64,000 nt of DNA from Elmis aenea (Eukaryota > Arthropoda > Insecta > Coleoptera > Elmidae). This document shows positions 11,601 through 23,408 of the stretch, one piece after another. The stretch is from positions 57,760,966 through 57,824,965 of the forward strand of contig OX393576.1 in NCBI GenBank assembly GCA_947652605.1, written 5' to 3'. A program made the position numbers and the translations under genes. The notes below the pieces were generated by a model. That model had not been told where the DNA came from, did not search any database, and saw only the letters and a program-made list of their open reading frames with translations. The first letter of the stretch is position 1; the number at the start of each line of letters is the position of its first letter.

Positions 11601-12076
11601 CAGCGCCGTCCACAGACTGGAGGGCGCCCTGAGACAAACAAATGAATAGACAGGGGGGTTAGGGGGATCAGAACCCCCCCCCTCAAAGGGCCGATATACT
11701 TTGGTAAAAGAATTTTGTGCTCAAAAAGTAAAAAAAGAGACTTTTCGGATCTTTTTACGTTTATTAACTCCCCCTATGAAAGCAGACTGCTGCTTAAAAA
11801 ACAAAAAAATATTTTTGATCGGTTTCTAAACAAAATAAAACGCGTTACGCATTGCATAAGGGTTGTTTAAACGCAGGACGCAAATGTTTACACTGAAATT
11901 CAAAATTTCTCACCTCTTTTTAACAGTAAAAAGTGTGTTCGGAGGTTGCGATTCCACGCAACACTTATCAGGAACGATAGTTGAACAATAAACACACGTT
12001 TCAAGTTTTACGACGCCCCTGTAAAGCGGCGCTCTGAGGCAGGCTGCCTCAATGCTACACCCTGTCGACGGCCCTG
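11601..12076. mobile_element. hAT-type MITE, 476 bp
   Basis: The left end CAGCGCCGTCCACAG and the reverse complement of the right end CAGGGCCGTCGACAG match at 13 of 15 positions. ATTATAAT occurs at 11593-11600 and 12077-12084, a perfect 8-bp duplication. Non-coding. The GGGCGCC/GGCGCC-rich ends resemble those of the larger element at 32731. Confidence 0.9.
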
Positions 12077-12129
12077 ATTATAATTGGCAGCATAAGGCAT
12101 GCGTAAAAGCTAAATTGCAATAACTGGGA

Positions 12130-12830
12130 TATATTTAAAGAAAACTAAACTATCAATAAGAAAATATAAAAATATAATGGACGTTTCATTTAAATGAATT
12201 GATTTATTCGTATTTAAAGATAAGCTAAATTGACCGGGCGTAGGAAACACCCGGTGTAATATTTTAAAATTTTAACAAGTCTACGATCACTATGACACTA
12301 TTGTCGAATACAATTTTTAAGGAAGTCGTTCTGACAAGGCTAAGTTATGTAATATTAATATTTTTTAGAGTTCTGTTTCTTTTAATATTTTCATATAAAC
12401 TTAAATAACTTTAAAACAATGGGTTTAAGGTATAATTAAACTTAAATGTTTTTAAAAGAGAATAAGTTTTGAGCCTTTAAAATAAAAAATATGTAGGGTT
12501 TTCTATTTAAAAAACAAAAAAAAATTGTATCGTTGCGCAAAAACAAAACACTCTGTACATTAAAGAATAATTTAAAGGTGTGTATTAAATGACCACAAAC
12601 AACTTTTATTCGAAACTTTTTTTTGGAAAGTTATCACAAGATGAGTTATTGACGCGTTACGATACTTTTGGTACACACTATGTAATGGATGTTAAGGCGA
12701 TGTTTTTTATAAACACACTCTATAGTTCGAAATATAAAGCTAACAATTTATACCTAAAGATAAAAAATATAAAATTAGTTGATGACAACTTAAAAATATA
12801 ATTTTAAGACATTTTTTTAAATTTAAAATG
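12130..12830. repeat. dispersed dimeric repeat, copy 1
   Basis: Matches 37789-38330 in the same orientation and order: a GTTTCATTTAAA block, an ACACCCGGTGTAAT block, ATCACTATGACACTATTGTC at about 12284, and a CAAAAACAAAACACT block near 12539. Neither copy has clear terminal repeats. The short open frame at 12589-12801 lies inside the repeat and has no recognised motif. Confidence 0.65.
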
Positions 12831-12839
12831 TACTGCGTA

Positions 12840-15300
12840 GCTCTCAGGGCCTTAAATCCGCTACCATACTGCTGAATCAATTTCTAAAAGGTAGCTCCAA
12901 ACCCTTAATTTTGTCTACATCGTAAAATATAGCTGAGCTCTGGAGAATTATTTTTAGCGGCCACAGCAACCTCTGAAAATGGTTAGGTTATTGACTCTTC
13001 TTTCGTAAACAGCCTCATGACCTTATATGAAAATTGTAAATCACATTATTGTATGTGAAAGTAATATAAAAATATTCTTAGCCATTTCAAGTTAATTAAA
13101 AAACATAAAATACCTACTTTCAGTGTATAGTAATTCACATGTAATGCAATAGTTATATGTAGGTACTACCCATATAGCATTAATTATTGGAGTATTTACT
13201 CTAGTAAATTTAGATCAAAAAATATTTTTATAAAAAGAAGCTTTTATTTTTTGATTTGACGAACTGCATTAGATTTAAAAATACAAGACATTTACTGTAC
13301 TTTGTATAAATATTAAGATTTTAAACATTTTTAATAGAAGTTATCCTACTCCATTTTAAACCAAGCTAAATACGTCAAAAGTACAAAACTATTACATCTA
13401 TTTAAACAAGTTTGGTACCATTTAATTAAAACTTTTGTCGTCGGAACACAAAACTCGATTAGTTTTCCATTTTATTGATGGCAGCAAAGTTTATATTAAT
13501 TCCTGGTAAACTTGGGCGTATGTAAATTGTGCTTGAAAGCAGTCGAACCGAAAATATTTTATGGATATTGTCATGTAGAACTGGAAGTTGGACCAAATCT
13601 AAGAGGAACTAAATTTATCTGTAATAATAAAACCGTATATATCTAACTTCCACTTCCAGGTTTGCTTCAATGATCAATCTAAAAAGAATTTTTAAATCTA
13701 TTACATGAACGTTAAGATTATAAAATTAACACATAATTAGTGGTTTTGTTATTAATAAAAAAAATTACTTAGGAAAATGTTCATCTTTAAAAAGCAAGAG
13801 ATAAAAGTGTAAATTTAATATTTCACATGTAATCATAATTTTATTTAGTTTCGAACGAGGAGGCTTATTTTGTATGAGCTTTTTTTCGGTTTATTGTGTT
13901 ACGCGGAATGAAAGCTACTCCCAGAAATATTTTTATTGAAACAATATACAACAGCAGTGCGATGCAGATAGCAGGCGTTGTTCTAGACATAACGAGAACC
14001 GTTGGTTTTTCATATCATCCCCTGTCTAAGTTTTCACTGTGACAAATACAAGTGACTGCTGTGGGTTCTTGTTTCACCCTGCAGCTGACTAGGTCTATTT
14101 ATTTTCCAACAGCTGGAAATTTCATTTCTTCACTAACACGAGAATGAGAAATGAAATTTGAAGGGCTCGAGTCTAATTGTGATCACAAAATATCGTTGAG
14201 TGTTTATTAAAGTTGTGGTTGTTATTATGAAACATGAACAATATCTCCACACAATGTTTTAATAAGTCACTACTACTATATTCAATAAGACCCAACCTAA
14301 TCTTGAGTAGTTTCCAAATTTATGAATCAGAAATTATTTCTTTAAATACCAGTTCGTTCTGAGCAATTTCCCAAAGTAAATAGCTCATAAAAAAGTTTAT
14401 TTTTTGCTCTACTCTGCTAATGGCAGGTAGTTTGCAGGACTCAATTAATTATCTAGGATAATACAAGGAGCGTTTACGTCTGAATCAGACAAATGAGCAA
14501 CGATATATCAGTAGAAGGCAGAATTTTTTTCGGTAGCGGATTTGGATCCATTTTTAAAGAATTTTACAAGTTAATATTTATTTTTAGAATAACAGAGTTT
14601 ATAAAATGAAAGTAAGCAAAAATTTACGCACCACCTGGTACTTTCAAACAGGTGGAATAATAAAAAAGGAAAACAAATCACAATTAAACACAATTACATC
14701 AAAAACTACTTATTTTTTTGCTATTTTTTTTAACGGAATAAACTTTCTTAAAAATAAACTTTTTTAGAATACAAATTAAAAGATGTTTTTACACTTTAAT
14801 TTTTTACATTCTAGATGATTCGCTCAAATAATTCAAACCTTTGCCACAACACGAATCAACTTTTAAAAGCGTGTTGTAGTGAAAAAAATATACGCTCTGA
14901 GTTATTAACTATTACATTACATTCTAAAAACTGGGCATTTTAACACCTTCGCTGACAGTGGTTGCATTTGCAGTCAGAGTAAATCAGGAGAAGCATGACT
15001 GCATTTGCGTTTTGCGTTTAAGTGAATGTAGATATTATGACGTGCGCTTACGCAACGTCGCTATTTACTTAAGAGTTTTATTACTTTTGAATAAAATTGC
15101 TTAACCCCCATAACTTCAAAACTCTGGCGGCGATGTGGCTCGTGTCGTCGGATGCAATGGAAGACTCCTTCAGGTCGTTTAGCGTAGTTCACCAGGTCTA
15201 GAGTAGCTGTAAGGTAGTGGGGTTGGCGAAATTAAACAAAATTTACTTTGTGATCGGTGTTTATTATTCATATTTTGTTTAAAATTTTGTAGTTGAAGTT
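12840..15300. other. 2.4-kb stretch without recognised gene
   Basis: AT-rich. A 13-bp-stem hairpin is noted at 14117-14159. No long open frames, splice-linked exons or transposon ends could be supported. Confidence 0.45.
14117..14159. repeat. hairpin, 13-bp perfect stem
   Basis: AAATTTCATTTCT (14117-14129) and AGAAATGAAATTT (14147-14159) are exact inverted repeats with a 17-nt loop. The context does not give a function. Confidence 0.7.
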
Positions 15301-15351
15301 TTTAACGTAGACTTGTGAATATGTTTGTGGATGCTTATGTATATAATTTTA

Positions 15352-15455
15352 CATGTGTTTGTGTGTGCAATTAAATGTTGGTGTATGTGTGAAATTATAT
15401 GTTGGTGTATGTGTAAAATTATATGTGTGTATAAAATTGAATGCTGGTGTGTGTG
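15352..15455. repeat. GT-rich minisatellite, ~24-bp unit
   Basis: Imperfect tandem units of the form TTGGTGTATGTGTGAAATTA, three to four copies. It runs straight into the 208-bp tandem duplication. Open frames here on both strands are artefacts of the repeat. Confidence 0.8.
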
Positions 15456-15870
15456 TATTTGTTTTAAAGTCCAACCAGGCCCGTCGAATAGCAAAAGCTC
15501 GCCAATCAGACCTATAATATGAGTCCAAAAAAAGAAGCATGTTTATTGCAAATATACGAAGATGTTGATATAAATTTTGTTTATTATAGAATAAAGTTTT
15601 TTGTGTAAAATTATTATCTGAATACTTTTTTTATCGGTCTAATTAGGCATGTGTGTATGAGTGTATTTGTTTTAAAGTCCAACCAGATCCGTCGAATAGC
15701 AAAAGCTCGCCAATCAGACCTATATGAATCCAAAAGAAGAAGCATGTTTATTGCAAATATACGAAGATGTTGGTATAAATTTTGTTTATTATAGAATAAA
15801 GTTTTTTGTGTAAAATTATTATCTAATTACTTTCTTTATCTGTCTAATTAGGCGTATGCATTTTTAATAA
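15455..15870. repeat. tandem duplication, 208-bp unit
   Basis: The unit starting GTATTTGTTTTAAAGTCCAA at 15455 repeats from 15663 with few differences, about 95% alike by eye. Each copy ends in TATAGAATAAAGTTTTTTGT, which contains an AATAAA signal. In each copy a short plus-strand frame ends in SNSKSSPIRPI and a stop. This could be a duplicated 3' exon with its poly-A site, but no upstream exon was found, so it is only called a duplication. Confidence 0.85.
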
Positions 15871-16027
15871 ATTTTTACTTTTATTATTACAAATTTATTA
15901 TTTTTTCAAAAAAATTATAGTATGGGACACAACTGCGTATGCAGCCAAATTGATGTACTGTGACATGACTGCATATACAGCGTTTTTTTTTATATCACAA
16001 AATACGATATTAAAATGACCAACTATA

Positions 16028-17724
16028 TACAGGGTGTCCCCGTTATCACCGCGAATATTTTAAGTGGTGATAGAGGACCTTTTTCTAAGAAAAAATTTCA
16101 AGTAAAATTTTTTCCTAAAATCAAATGCTAAGCTGATATCAACACTTACTTGATTTTTTTACCCTTCTGCATTTATAAGACTCTGTAGCCGAAAATATCA
16201 ATTTTATCGTAAAATAACTTCAAGCTTTTTAGTAAAGCATGAAATTCTCTACAAAAATAGTTTTATTTATTTTTTGTCTACAGGCAATGGTTTGAGAGTT
16301 ATAAAGCAGTTTGTACAAAAACAAATGTAAAAAATTTACAAAACTTAATTGTTTCTTAGACTTTGCAAGCGCTGTATCTTTAAAACGAAAGGTTGTACAA
16401 AAAAACCGACGGCCCATTCCGGATAGCAAATTTTATGGGCTAAAACTTTGGTCGAGTGAAATTTTTTGAAAATCAAACCGATTTTCAGGAGAAGCTGAAA
16501 ATAAGGAATAGAGTGCAAAAACAAAATTTCCTACAAATATTGTTTTGTATTTAAAAATGCTTTTAAAGAGAGTGCGATTACGTGATTGAAAATGATGGAG
16601 ATCATTTTGAACACTTATTGAAGTAATTTTGTGGTTACATGTCAATTTTATTGCGTCCAGATGGATTTGCATTGTTTTGCATTTTATCGTTTTTTTTTTT
16701 ACCTTTTTCACTATTATAAACATTTCTATGAGTCATTTAGTTTTATTGAACAACATATTTACCGAAGTTGTAGTCCGTTAATGCCTTATCCGCAACAGGC
16801 ATCCGTTATGCTCTACGACGTTTCGTTAAAAAGATGCGGCGTTTTTAAAAATTAACATAACTTATTTATATGCAATTTTACAATTTTTTGTTAAATTTGT
16901 TTGTTAGCTCCTTAAAAAAATGATAAGGGGTGGTTTTCTGCAGAATTTCAAACTTCATAAAAAGCTTTGAAACTGATGAGATACATAATTTTATGAATGT
17001 TGCCGATGCTATGGCATTTTTAAATACAAAATATCATAATTACCGGAAGTTTTTGTTTTTCGAGAACGATAAAATGCAAAACAATGCAAATTTCATCTGG
17101 ACGCAATAAAATTGACATGTAACTACAAAATTACTTTAATAAGTGTTCAAAATGACCTCCATCATTCAATTACGTAATCGCACTCGTTTAAAAGCATTTT
17201 TAAATACAAAACAATATTTGTAGGAAATTTTGTTTTTGCACTCTATTCCTTATTTTCAGCTTTTCCGGAAAATCGCTCTGATTTTCAAAAAATTTCACTT
17301 GACCAAAGTTGTAGCCCATAAAATTTGTTATCCGGAATGTGCTGTCGGTTTTTTTGTACAACTTTTCGTTTTAAAGATACAGCGCTTGCAAAGTCTAAGA
17401 AACAATTAAATTTTGTAAATTTTTTACATTTTTTTGTACAAACTGCTTTATAACTCTCAAACCATTGCCTGTAGACAAAAAATAAATAAAACTAATTTTG
17501 TAGAGAATTTCATGCTTTACTAAAAAGCTTCAAGTTATTTTACGATAAAATTAATATTTTCGGCTACAGAGTCTTATAAATGCAGAAGTGTAAAAAACTC
17601 AAGTAAGTGTTGATATCAGCTTAGCATTTAATTTTAGGATAAAATTTTACTTGAAATTTTTTCTTAGAAAAGGGTCCTCTATCACCACTTAAAATATTCA
17701 CGGTGATAACGGGGACACCCTGTA
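16028..17724. mobile_element. large foldback element with ~660-bp arms
   Basis: Left arm 16028-16690 and right arm about 17070-17724 are near-complete reverse complements (termini TACAGGGTGTCCCCGTTATC). They flank a unique spacer of about 370 bp, and TA borders both sides (16026-16027, 17725-17726). No transposase is encoded; open frames in the arms are mirror artefacts. It is one of several TACAGG-ended foldbacks in the window (see 5277, 32861, 35692, 59408, 61906). Confidence 0.9.
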
Positions 17725-17726
17725 TA

Positions 17727-18834
17727 TTATGATTTCTATAAAACGATATTATATTTATTAGAATTAAGGCACTGTTTTTTTACGGGTTATTTTAGCAGAC
17801 CCAATTCATAGAAAGTGTATAGGTGTGGCTGAATTAATACATTACACACGTATTCTTCATTGTTTTAAATCATTTGGGTATTGTTTCTAGCACATCAAAC
17901 CCCTGAATTATAAAAAATAGGATAATATCCATTGTACCTGTTGATTTAAATACAAACGTCCAATTTAGCGCCTAGGACACGTTTCATGAGGCATGGCTTT
18001 ATAGATATTCAATTGCTAAAGCCAGCGACGAAAACTTTTTGTTTTTAAACCCCTGCCTTTAAATTTTTTGGATTTCAAACGGTTTTATCTGTACTACAGT
18101 TTATTTAAACACTTAAGACTTAAGCAAAGAGTCAGAGGTGTATTTACTAATTTTAAGTCTTGTAGGTCTCATTTCAAAACAAAAGCTATCTTTCTTTGGC
18201 TCTCAGCACATTGTCCTAGAGAGCCCATGAACCAAAATAGCACAAAAATACTCTAATCGATACCGTATAATTTTTTTTTAATGCTTCTATAAACTACAAA
18301 CCACAAGCGAAACTGAACCCATCTTGTTTTTTAAGCCGGTATTACTTTCTTATATTTTACAAAGATTGACTAGCGATATTGAAATACAAATAACGACAAA
18401 TTTAAATGAATATATCTTATTAATAGCAGCATCAAGTAGCTATCTTGACTTTTTCGCTATTGAATTTAAGAACGCATTTATAAGGAGCATTAGGATTTAC
18501 TTTGGTTGTTGACACACCAATGTGTATTTTCTGAAAATAAATACATGCTGGCAAGTAAACAGGCTTTGTGTGTACATAAAGTAATAGAATTCTGAACTAA
18601 GTGTTGAGGAAAGCAATTTGATAGCAGTTTATTTGTACAAGCTGCAGTCTCCAGTGCAATCACATAGTTGAATATTGCGGTCCCAATCCCATCTGTCTAA
18701 TTCGTACTACACACTAAAACTATTACAAAGCATTGTTTAAATATGTTTGTTTGTAAACGTTTAAGTGATTCATTAAACGTGTATGGTTTTCTGCGTCCTA
18801 TGAACACACTGACTTCGGTTAACACATTTTTTAG
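17727..18834. other. no gene recognised
   Basis: AT-rich; two 62-codon open frames (18068 and 18324) have no motif. Nothing else was seen. Confidence 0.45.
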
Positions 18835-18951
18835 TTAAGGGGGAACTAAAGGCACGCAATAAAACAGCTTTCGTAGTTCAAGTTTTTCTCTCACACTAAT
18901 TATCCAAAGTACTTAAAAATTTGTAAGTAAAAAGATTTTTGGTTCGAGAAT

Positions 18952-19092
18952 GGCGGTACAGGCTCGATTTTTAAAAAAGTTAATACTGTTAAGCATAAAA
19001 AAATATTAAAAACTGGCTAAAAATTGACGTCTGTTTACACCATCAATATTTGTAAACTATTGGCTAAAATTAAAATATCGTCCTGTACCGCC
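18952..19092. repeat. short inverted-repeat unit (GGCGGTACAGG)
   Basis: GGCGGTACAGG at 18952-18962 and its complement CCTGTACCGCC at 19082-19092, with CGAT beside each. A pair related to TTCAAGTTTTT lies farther out (about 18880 and 19160), so the true element may be larger. Non-coding. Confidence 0.5.
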
Positions 19093-19299
19093 GTTAAGGA
19101 ACATGTTTTTAATAATTGTTGTTAATTTGAAATAAATTTATTCACAATCTTTTTCTAAAAACTTGAACTAAGAAACCCATTTTTTAAGGAAATTTCACTT
19201 GTACTTTCCGAAGCGAAGGCGCTGCAACACCCCACCATTTTATCGCCGTATGTCTGTTCTACAACATATATCTACAACACAAAAAATGACAGGAAAATC

Positions 19300-20200
19300 T
19301 AAACGTCAATTTATTCTTATAGAATCTATACCATCTCTTAAAATCGAAGGGAAAATGTCGGCTCCCAATAACATGTCTATTTTACGTGGCGTTCCAAATT
19401 GTGGGTCTGCCAACTTAAGGTTTGTGGTATGTGTCCAATTTTCCGAATTAGTTGTGGACGGCATTTCCGTACATACATGCGGCAAAATCATGAAGTCGAC
19501 ATTAAATTTAGGTTCCTCTTTGTCTTTAGGTTTAAGAATACATGTGGTAAAACTGGTAGATTCGCACGAAAAGGTACGATTCAAGCCATGGATGGGAATA
19601 TTTACTGAGGCTCGGGACAGCCCTAATTTCTTAACGCAACTATCAGTACCTAATAAAATTTGTCTGACTGGCACTATCTAATAATACACGAAGCGTTTGA
19701 TAATTTCCCCAACAGTCTAACACATCAACTAAGGCTGTCGATAACAAAACAGTGTTTCGAGATGAAGAGGTGTCGTTAAGCTATTGACTTGATTCAAAAG
19801 TAAGTTTGGAGTTTCATCCAAAGGTGAATGAGTAATTTCCGATTCTTTACTCGTAGATACGTGCTCGGATGAAGACCATTTGATTTTGTTTTCAAAGTGA
19901 AATAAGGTATGATGCCTGCTATAGCAAATACGACAATTTAAAGTTGAGTTACAATCCTTCATTTTATGAAACGAGCTCAAACAATAAATACAAAGGTTTT
20001 TGCCTTTAATGAATAGAAATTTATCATTTGTGGTTTTTTCAAGAAAATTCGAACATCTATGAAGTGCGTGTGGCGACCGACATCAAAGACAACTACTATT
20101 ATTTGCGTTTGCTACAAAAGAAGCGGTTGAATTTAAAATTCGATTAGACCAACTGGTTCGATTAGGCGATAATACGACATGATTTGTTCGACTTTTCTCC
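19300..20200 (-). pseudogene. BEL/Pao retrotransposon gag-protease fragment
   Basis: Minus strand, 5' to 3': a gag zinc-knuckle region (LFIKGKNLCIYC, SSFHKMKDC, then CRICYSRHHTLFHFE) between about 20090 and 19880, an 83-codon linker, then the A17-type aspartic protease region at 19674-19306. The protease segment shows LADPQF, PRKIDMLLGADIF and LRDGI, hallmarks of Pao-family proteases. The catalytic Asp region at its start reads LLGTDSC, where intact members have a DTGS-like motif, so the active site looks altered. The gag region has a stop at a CCHC position. RT, RNase H, integrase and LTRs are absent. It is a dead internal fragment. Confidence 0.85.
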
Positions 20201-20204
20201 GTTT

Positions 20205-20300
20205 TTTTGCCATTAAAAATAACGGTTTCGGTTTCTGTTAAAAATCACTTTTACGGACAAAAAATAACGGTTACCGGTTTTTTTAATAACGAAAAAAATA
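20205..20300. repeat. fragment related to the hAT MITE at 56302
   Basis: Shares AAAATAACGGTTTCGGTTTC, a TTAAAAATCAC block, and a GGACAAAAAATAA block with the right part of the MITE at 56302-56760. A TTCCAGGGCATG sequence about 35 bp further on may be its decayed terminus. Confidence 0.6.
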
Positions 20301-20805
20301 GTTTATGGCATCTGTCTTCCAGGGCATGTATTCTGTGTTTTGTGTTATTAAGTGTTATCGAATTGTTTTAAATAACTGATAAACCGCCCTAGTACTAATA
20401 TAATAAAAATATGTAAATATATCTTTGTCTATTTATTTCTTCTTTTTATAATAGGAAATATGAAATAATTAAAACTATTTATACATTAAATTGATTTTGA
20501 TTATTACAGTAAAAAAACTTTAACTTTGTAATATTTAATTTTTCTAAAAGTAATACTTACTATAAAATTTACGCCTTTAGCTGCTAAGATCTAATAGGCT
20601 GCTAGGAAAACGCTTTCAGGGTTAAAAATAAACAATGATAGACTGCTAAGATAAAGAGTGATGAACGAATATATGGCGGGGAAATATGGAGGGGGAAATT
20701 AGTTTTGCTATGTTGTTTTCTGCTAGTGTACTAGAAAGAGATGTAAATATGACATTACGTGTATTATTACTTCTGCACTTCGACTAAAATTTAGTTCCCC
20801 CTTAA

Positions 20806-21154
20806 AAACAATCCGCTTGTTATTCAGATGGAAATATGTGCGTAATGATTCACTTAAATTATGTTAAGATGTCATTATATGTGCCAAAATGGTCACTTTT
20901 GAATTAATCTTTTTTATGTACGTGCATTCGGAGGGAGTCATACCTATAATACATCTCAAATTGTGCAAAGTTTAAAGGTTGGTTTCATCAGCTTTTTGGA
21001 CGATCCAATGAACTGTCACGAGTGTGCGCAATATCAATATCGCGTTCCATCACACTCTATGACAGTTCACCGGTCGGTCAGTAATCCGTTCCATCACATC
21101 TCAGATCAATTCGTGCACGGATTTGCAGACGATCAGAACAGTACATGGACTAGC
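20806..21154. other. no gene recognised
   Basis: The open frame starting at 20963 has no motif and runs into the MITE at 21155, so it is not called. A near-repeat (GTTCCATCACA) occurs twice within 21040-21100. Confidence 0.45.
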
Positions 21155-21869
21155 CAGGGGTGGGCAACCTTTTGTATAACAGGGGCCAGAATAAGATTTA
21201 CGTTTCGTCCGCGGGCCTTAGTAGTTAATGGACACATTTTTGTTACTTGAATTTTTTTCTAAAAATATAAAAAACAATAATATTAAAATATTGCGACGTC
21301 CATTTATCTTGAAAAACTCTGTTTTCCAAATCAACTTTTCGTTTTTTACTGTTGTTCGATGCCATTTTGCTTTCAGAACTTAATATTTATAATTATTTTT
21401 CTTATTTAAAATTTAAATTATACGAGATTTTTTTTTATTACCTTTAATGAATAAATATTAATTTTAATTAAATATTTCACTTTAAAACTGCGATTATTCA
21501 TTTACTACGACACTACGTGACTACACGGGGGATTCCACGAACGAAAAACGAATTGTCGAACATTTCCGACGTTAAACGATTATTGAACATATCCGAAGTT
21601 TCTGCGTTACGACTTTCTATGTTACGACGTTAGTACTAAATTATGAACAAAGATTTAGCTATGTGTGTTTAATTTAAATGACGAATTATATCGAAAATTA
21701 AACTGTAGATGTCTCCTTTTTCCTTATGTTAGGTACTAACCTATCCTTTTCTTTCAAATTTTTGTTTTTGAAAATATTTATTTATTATTTCTTCTAAAGA
21801 TCTCGCGGGCCGGATTAGAACTTTACGCGGGCCGGAGTTGGCCCGCGGGCCGGAGGTTGCCCACCGTTG
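21155..21869. mobile_element. hAT-type MITE, 715 bp (GGGCCGG-rich ends)
   Basis: Left end CAGGGGTGGGCAACC; reverse complement of right end CAACGGTGGGCAACC (13/15). The right subterminal region repeats CGCGGGCCGG. GACTAG(C) precedes it and GACTAG(A) follows, consistent with a degraded 8-bp hAT duplication. Non-coding. Confidence 0.8.
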
Positions 21870-22458
21870 GACTAGACGACTAGAGGACGAACTGTTACTG
21901 GGATTTTTAGTTTTACACGCATGCGCTGTTCATAAATAACGTGCGCTCTAATAGCTATGCATCGCCCTCCCAACCCCATTTAGTACTGGATTCTTAAGGT
22001 GTTTACTAGGGTTTCTCATATTTGACCATTTTGCCTCTGTCCCGGGATTCCGGGATGTAATAAGTTATGTCAATATTTTAAAATATATAATCTAAGAAAT
22101 GAAGGGAGCTGTTTATTACTTAAAAACAACTTCAAGTCATATATGTAACACATTTTGCTCCATGATTATTATAAATAATTCAATAATATTGGTGAGAAAA
22201 ACATACACTTGGAATTTACAACCTTTCTATTGCAATTTTATACTTATGAACACAATAATATAATTTTTACAATGAACTTTTCTAATGTGATTTAAGAAAA
22301 CAAAGTTGATCTGTGCTTCGATCACTTAGTCTTTTTCTTGATTTATTAAGAAAAAGTCCTGCTGTATAAAATGTCTTTCAGTCCCTATTGCTGCAGGTGA
22401 AATTGTCTTGAGAGCATCTAGCAGCTAAGAAACATCTAGTTTATGATCGACATACTCC
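21870..22458. other. no gene recognised
   Basis: AT-rich except for a short CCCGGGATTCCGGG palindrome near 22040. It leads into the recombinase relic; an upstream frame of that relic could not be followed. Confidence 0.4.
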
Positions 22459-22770
22459 ATGGTTAAAAGTACTTATCAGTTTAATGAAAATGTGGATATT
22501 TCGGTATATACAAAATTAATTGCTTTTTTGAAGCGTCAAAATGACTATCATAAACCCAAAAAAACGAAAATCTTGACCATGGAAAACGTTTTGACGTTTT
22601 TCAACACGGCACCAGATGATAATTTTCTATTATTAAAAGTCGTTTTATTATTTGGTCTTAATGGTGCCTACAGACGGACAGAATTATGTTCAATAATAGC
22701 TAAAAATATAGAAAATGCGGGCTTACTTTTGGTTGTAACGCTGCATAACACAAAAAAAAACGCGTTTTTA
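22459..22770 (+). pseudogene. tyrosine recombinase-like (Crypton-type) fragment, cut by a MITE
   Basis: About 104 codons resemble the N-terminal and box I part of tyrosine recombinase-like proteins that are multicopy in arthropods. There is a helical segment (YTKLIAFLKRQ), a PKKTKILTMENVLTFFNTAPDD segment, then LLFGLNGAYRRTELCSI. The last of these matches the G-x-R-x-x-EL box carrying the first catalytic Arg. The frame is then interrupted by the MITE at 22774-23406. The His-x-x-Arg and catalytic Tyr boxes were not found on the far side. Which element it came from (Crypton, a DIRS/Ngaro-like element or a domesticated relative) cannot be told. Confidence 0.65.
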
Positions 22771-22773
22771 CTA

Positions 22774-23406
22774 TACAGTGTGTGTAAAAATTGGCGGAAG
22801 GGCTACACGGAGCGATGTTCTTCGTAAAATTCTAAGTCGAAAATCTTGATACAAAAATGTTGTACCATGCTTCCTATGACCTCAGGAACCATTTAAAGAA
22901 AAAAAAAAAAAATTGGCAACATTGCATACATTGATTTGCGTTTGGACATTTTTTTATCAGCAATTTTTACTTAGGTATTTACATTTTTTGTTCGAACTGA
23001 AAGCCTTCAGTTCGTAAACATAGCTACAAACTTTTGGGTATCGTAAAACACAAACAAGAAATAATTACGAAAAAAACAGAGATGACAGCTAATGACAGTG
23101 TTGCCATATGTATTACTGTCATTAAAATCAGTGATTTACATATTTTCAACACCAATTTTTGAAAGGAAGAACACAATATCTAGGAAAAAATACTATTCGA
23201 AATCTATTTTTATTCCAAATTGCTGCTTTTTCATTTGCAAGTATTAAATAATAACGCCTATTAAAGGACTAAATGTCAAAGCTTTGAGGACCTCTTGCAG
23301 ACACAGCAAGCGTGGTACAACATTTTCGTATTAAGATTTTCGACTTAGAATTTTACGAAGAACATCGCCCCGTGTAGCCCTTCCGCCAATTTTTACACAC
23401 CCTGTA
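22774..23406. mobile_element. MITE with ~100-bp TIRs, copy 1
   Basis: The ends (TACAGTGTGTGTAAAAATTG on the left; TACAGGGTGTGTAAAAATTG on the complement of the right) extend into an inverted match of about 100 bp containing GGCGGAAGGGCTACACGG and GTAAAATTCTAAGTCGAAA. TA borders both sides. A second copy in the opposite orientation is at 63199-63826. Non-coding; inserted into the recombinase fragment. Confidence 0.92.
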
Positions 23407-23408
23407 TA

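Larger units (their letters stand above)
18839..20801. mobile_element. TTAA-flanked element with GGGGGAACTAAA ends
   Basis: TTAA|GGGGGAACTAAA (18835-18850) and TTTAGTTCCCCC|TTAA (20790-20805) are exact inverted ends with a TTAA on each outer side, the piggyBac-type target. It contains a BEL/Pao relic and two smaller repeats but no piggyBac transposase. It could be a non-autonomous piggyBac-like element that received later insertions, or a chance pair of 12-bp ends. Confidence 0.5.

Noticed and set aside
12589..12801. 70-codon frame
   Set aside because: Lies in a dispersed repeat and is not preserved in the second copy at 37789.
15325..15522. Cys-rich open frame
   Set aside because: Produced by the GT-rich minisatellite; Cys come from TGT repeats, not from a peptide gene.
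16433..16723. 96-codon frame in the foldback, and its partner at 16631
   Set aside because: Mirror frames arise from the long inverted repeat; no homology and no conserved motif.
19199..19681. 160-codon plus-strand frame
   Set aside because: Antisense shadow of the BEL/Pao protease on the minus strand.
20963..21250. 95-codon frame
   Set aside because: Crosses the boundary of the hAT MITE at 21155, so cannot be an old gene; no motif.
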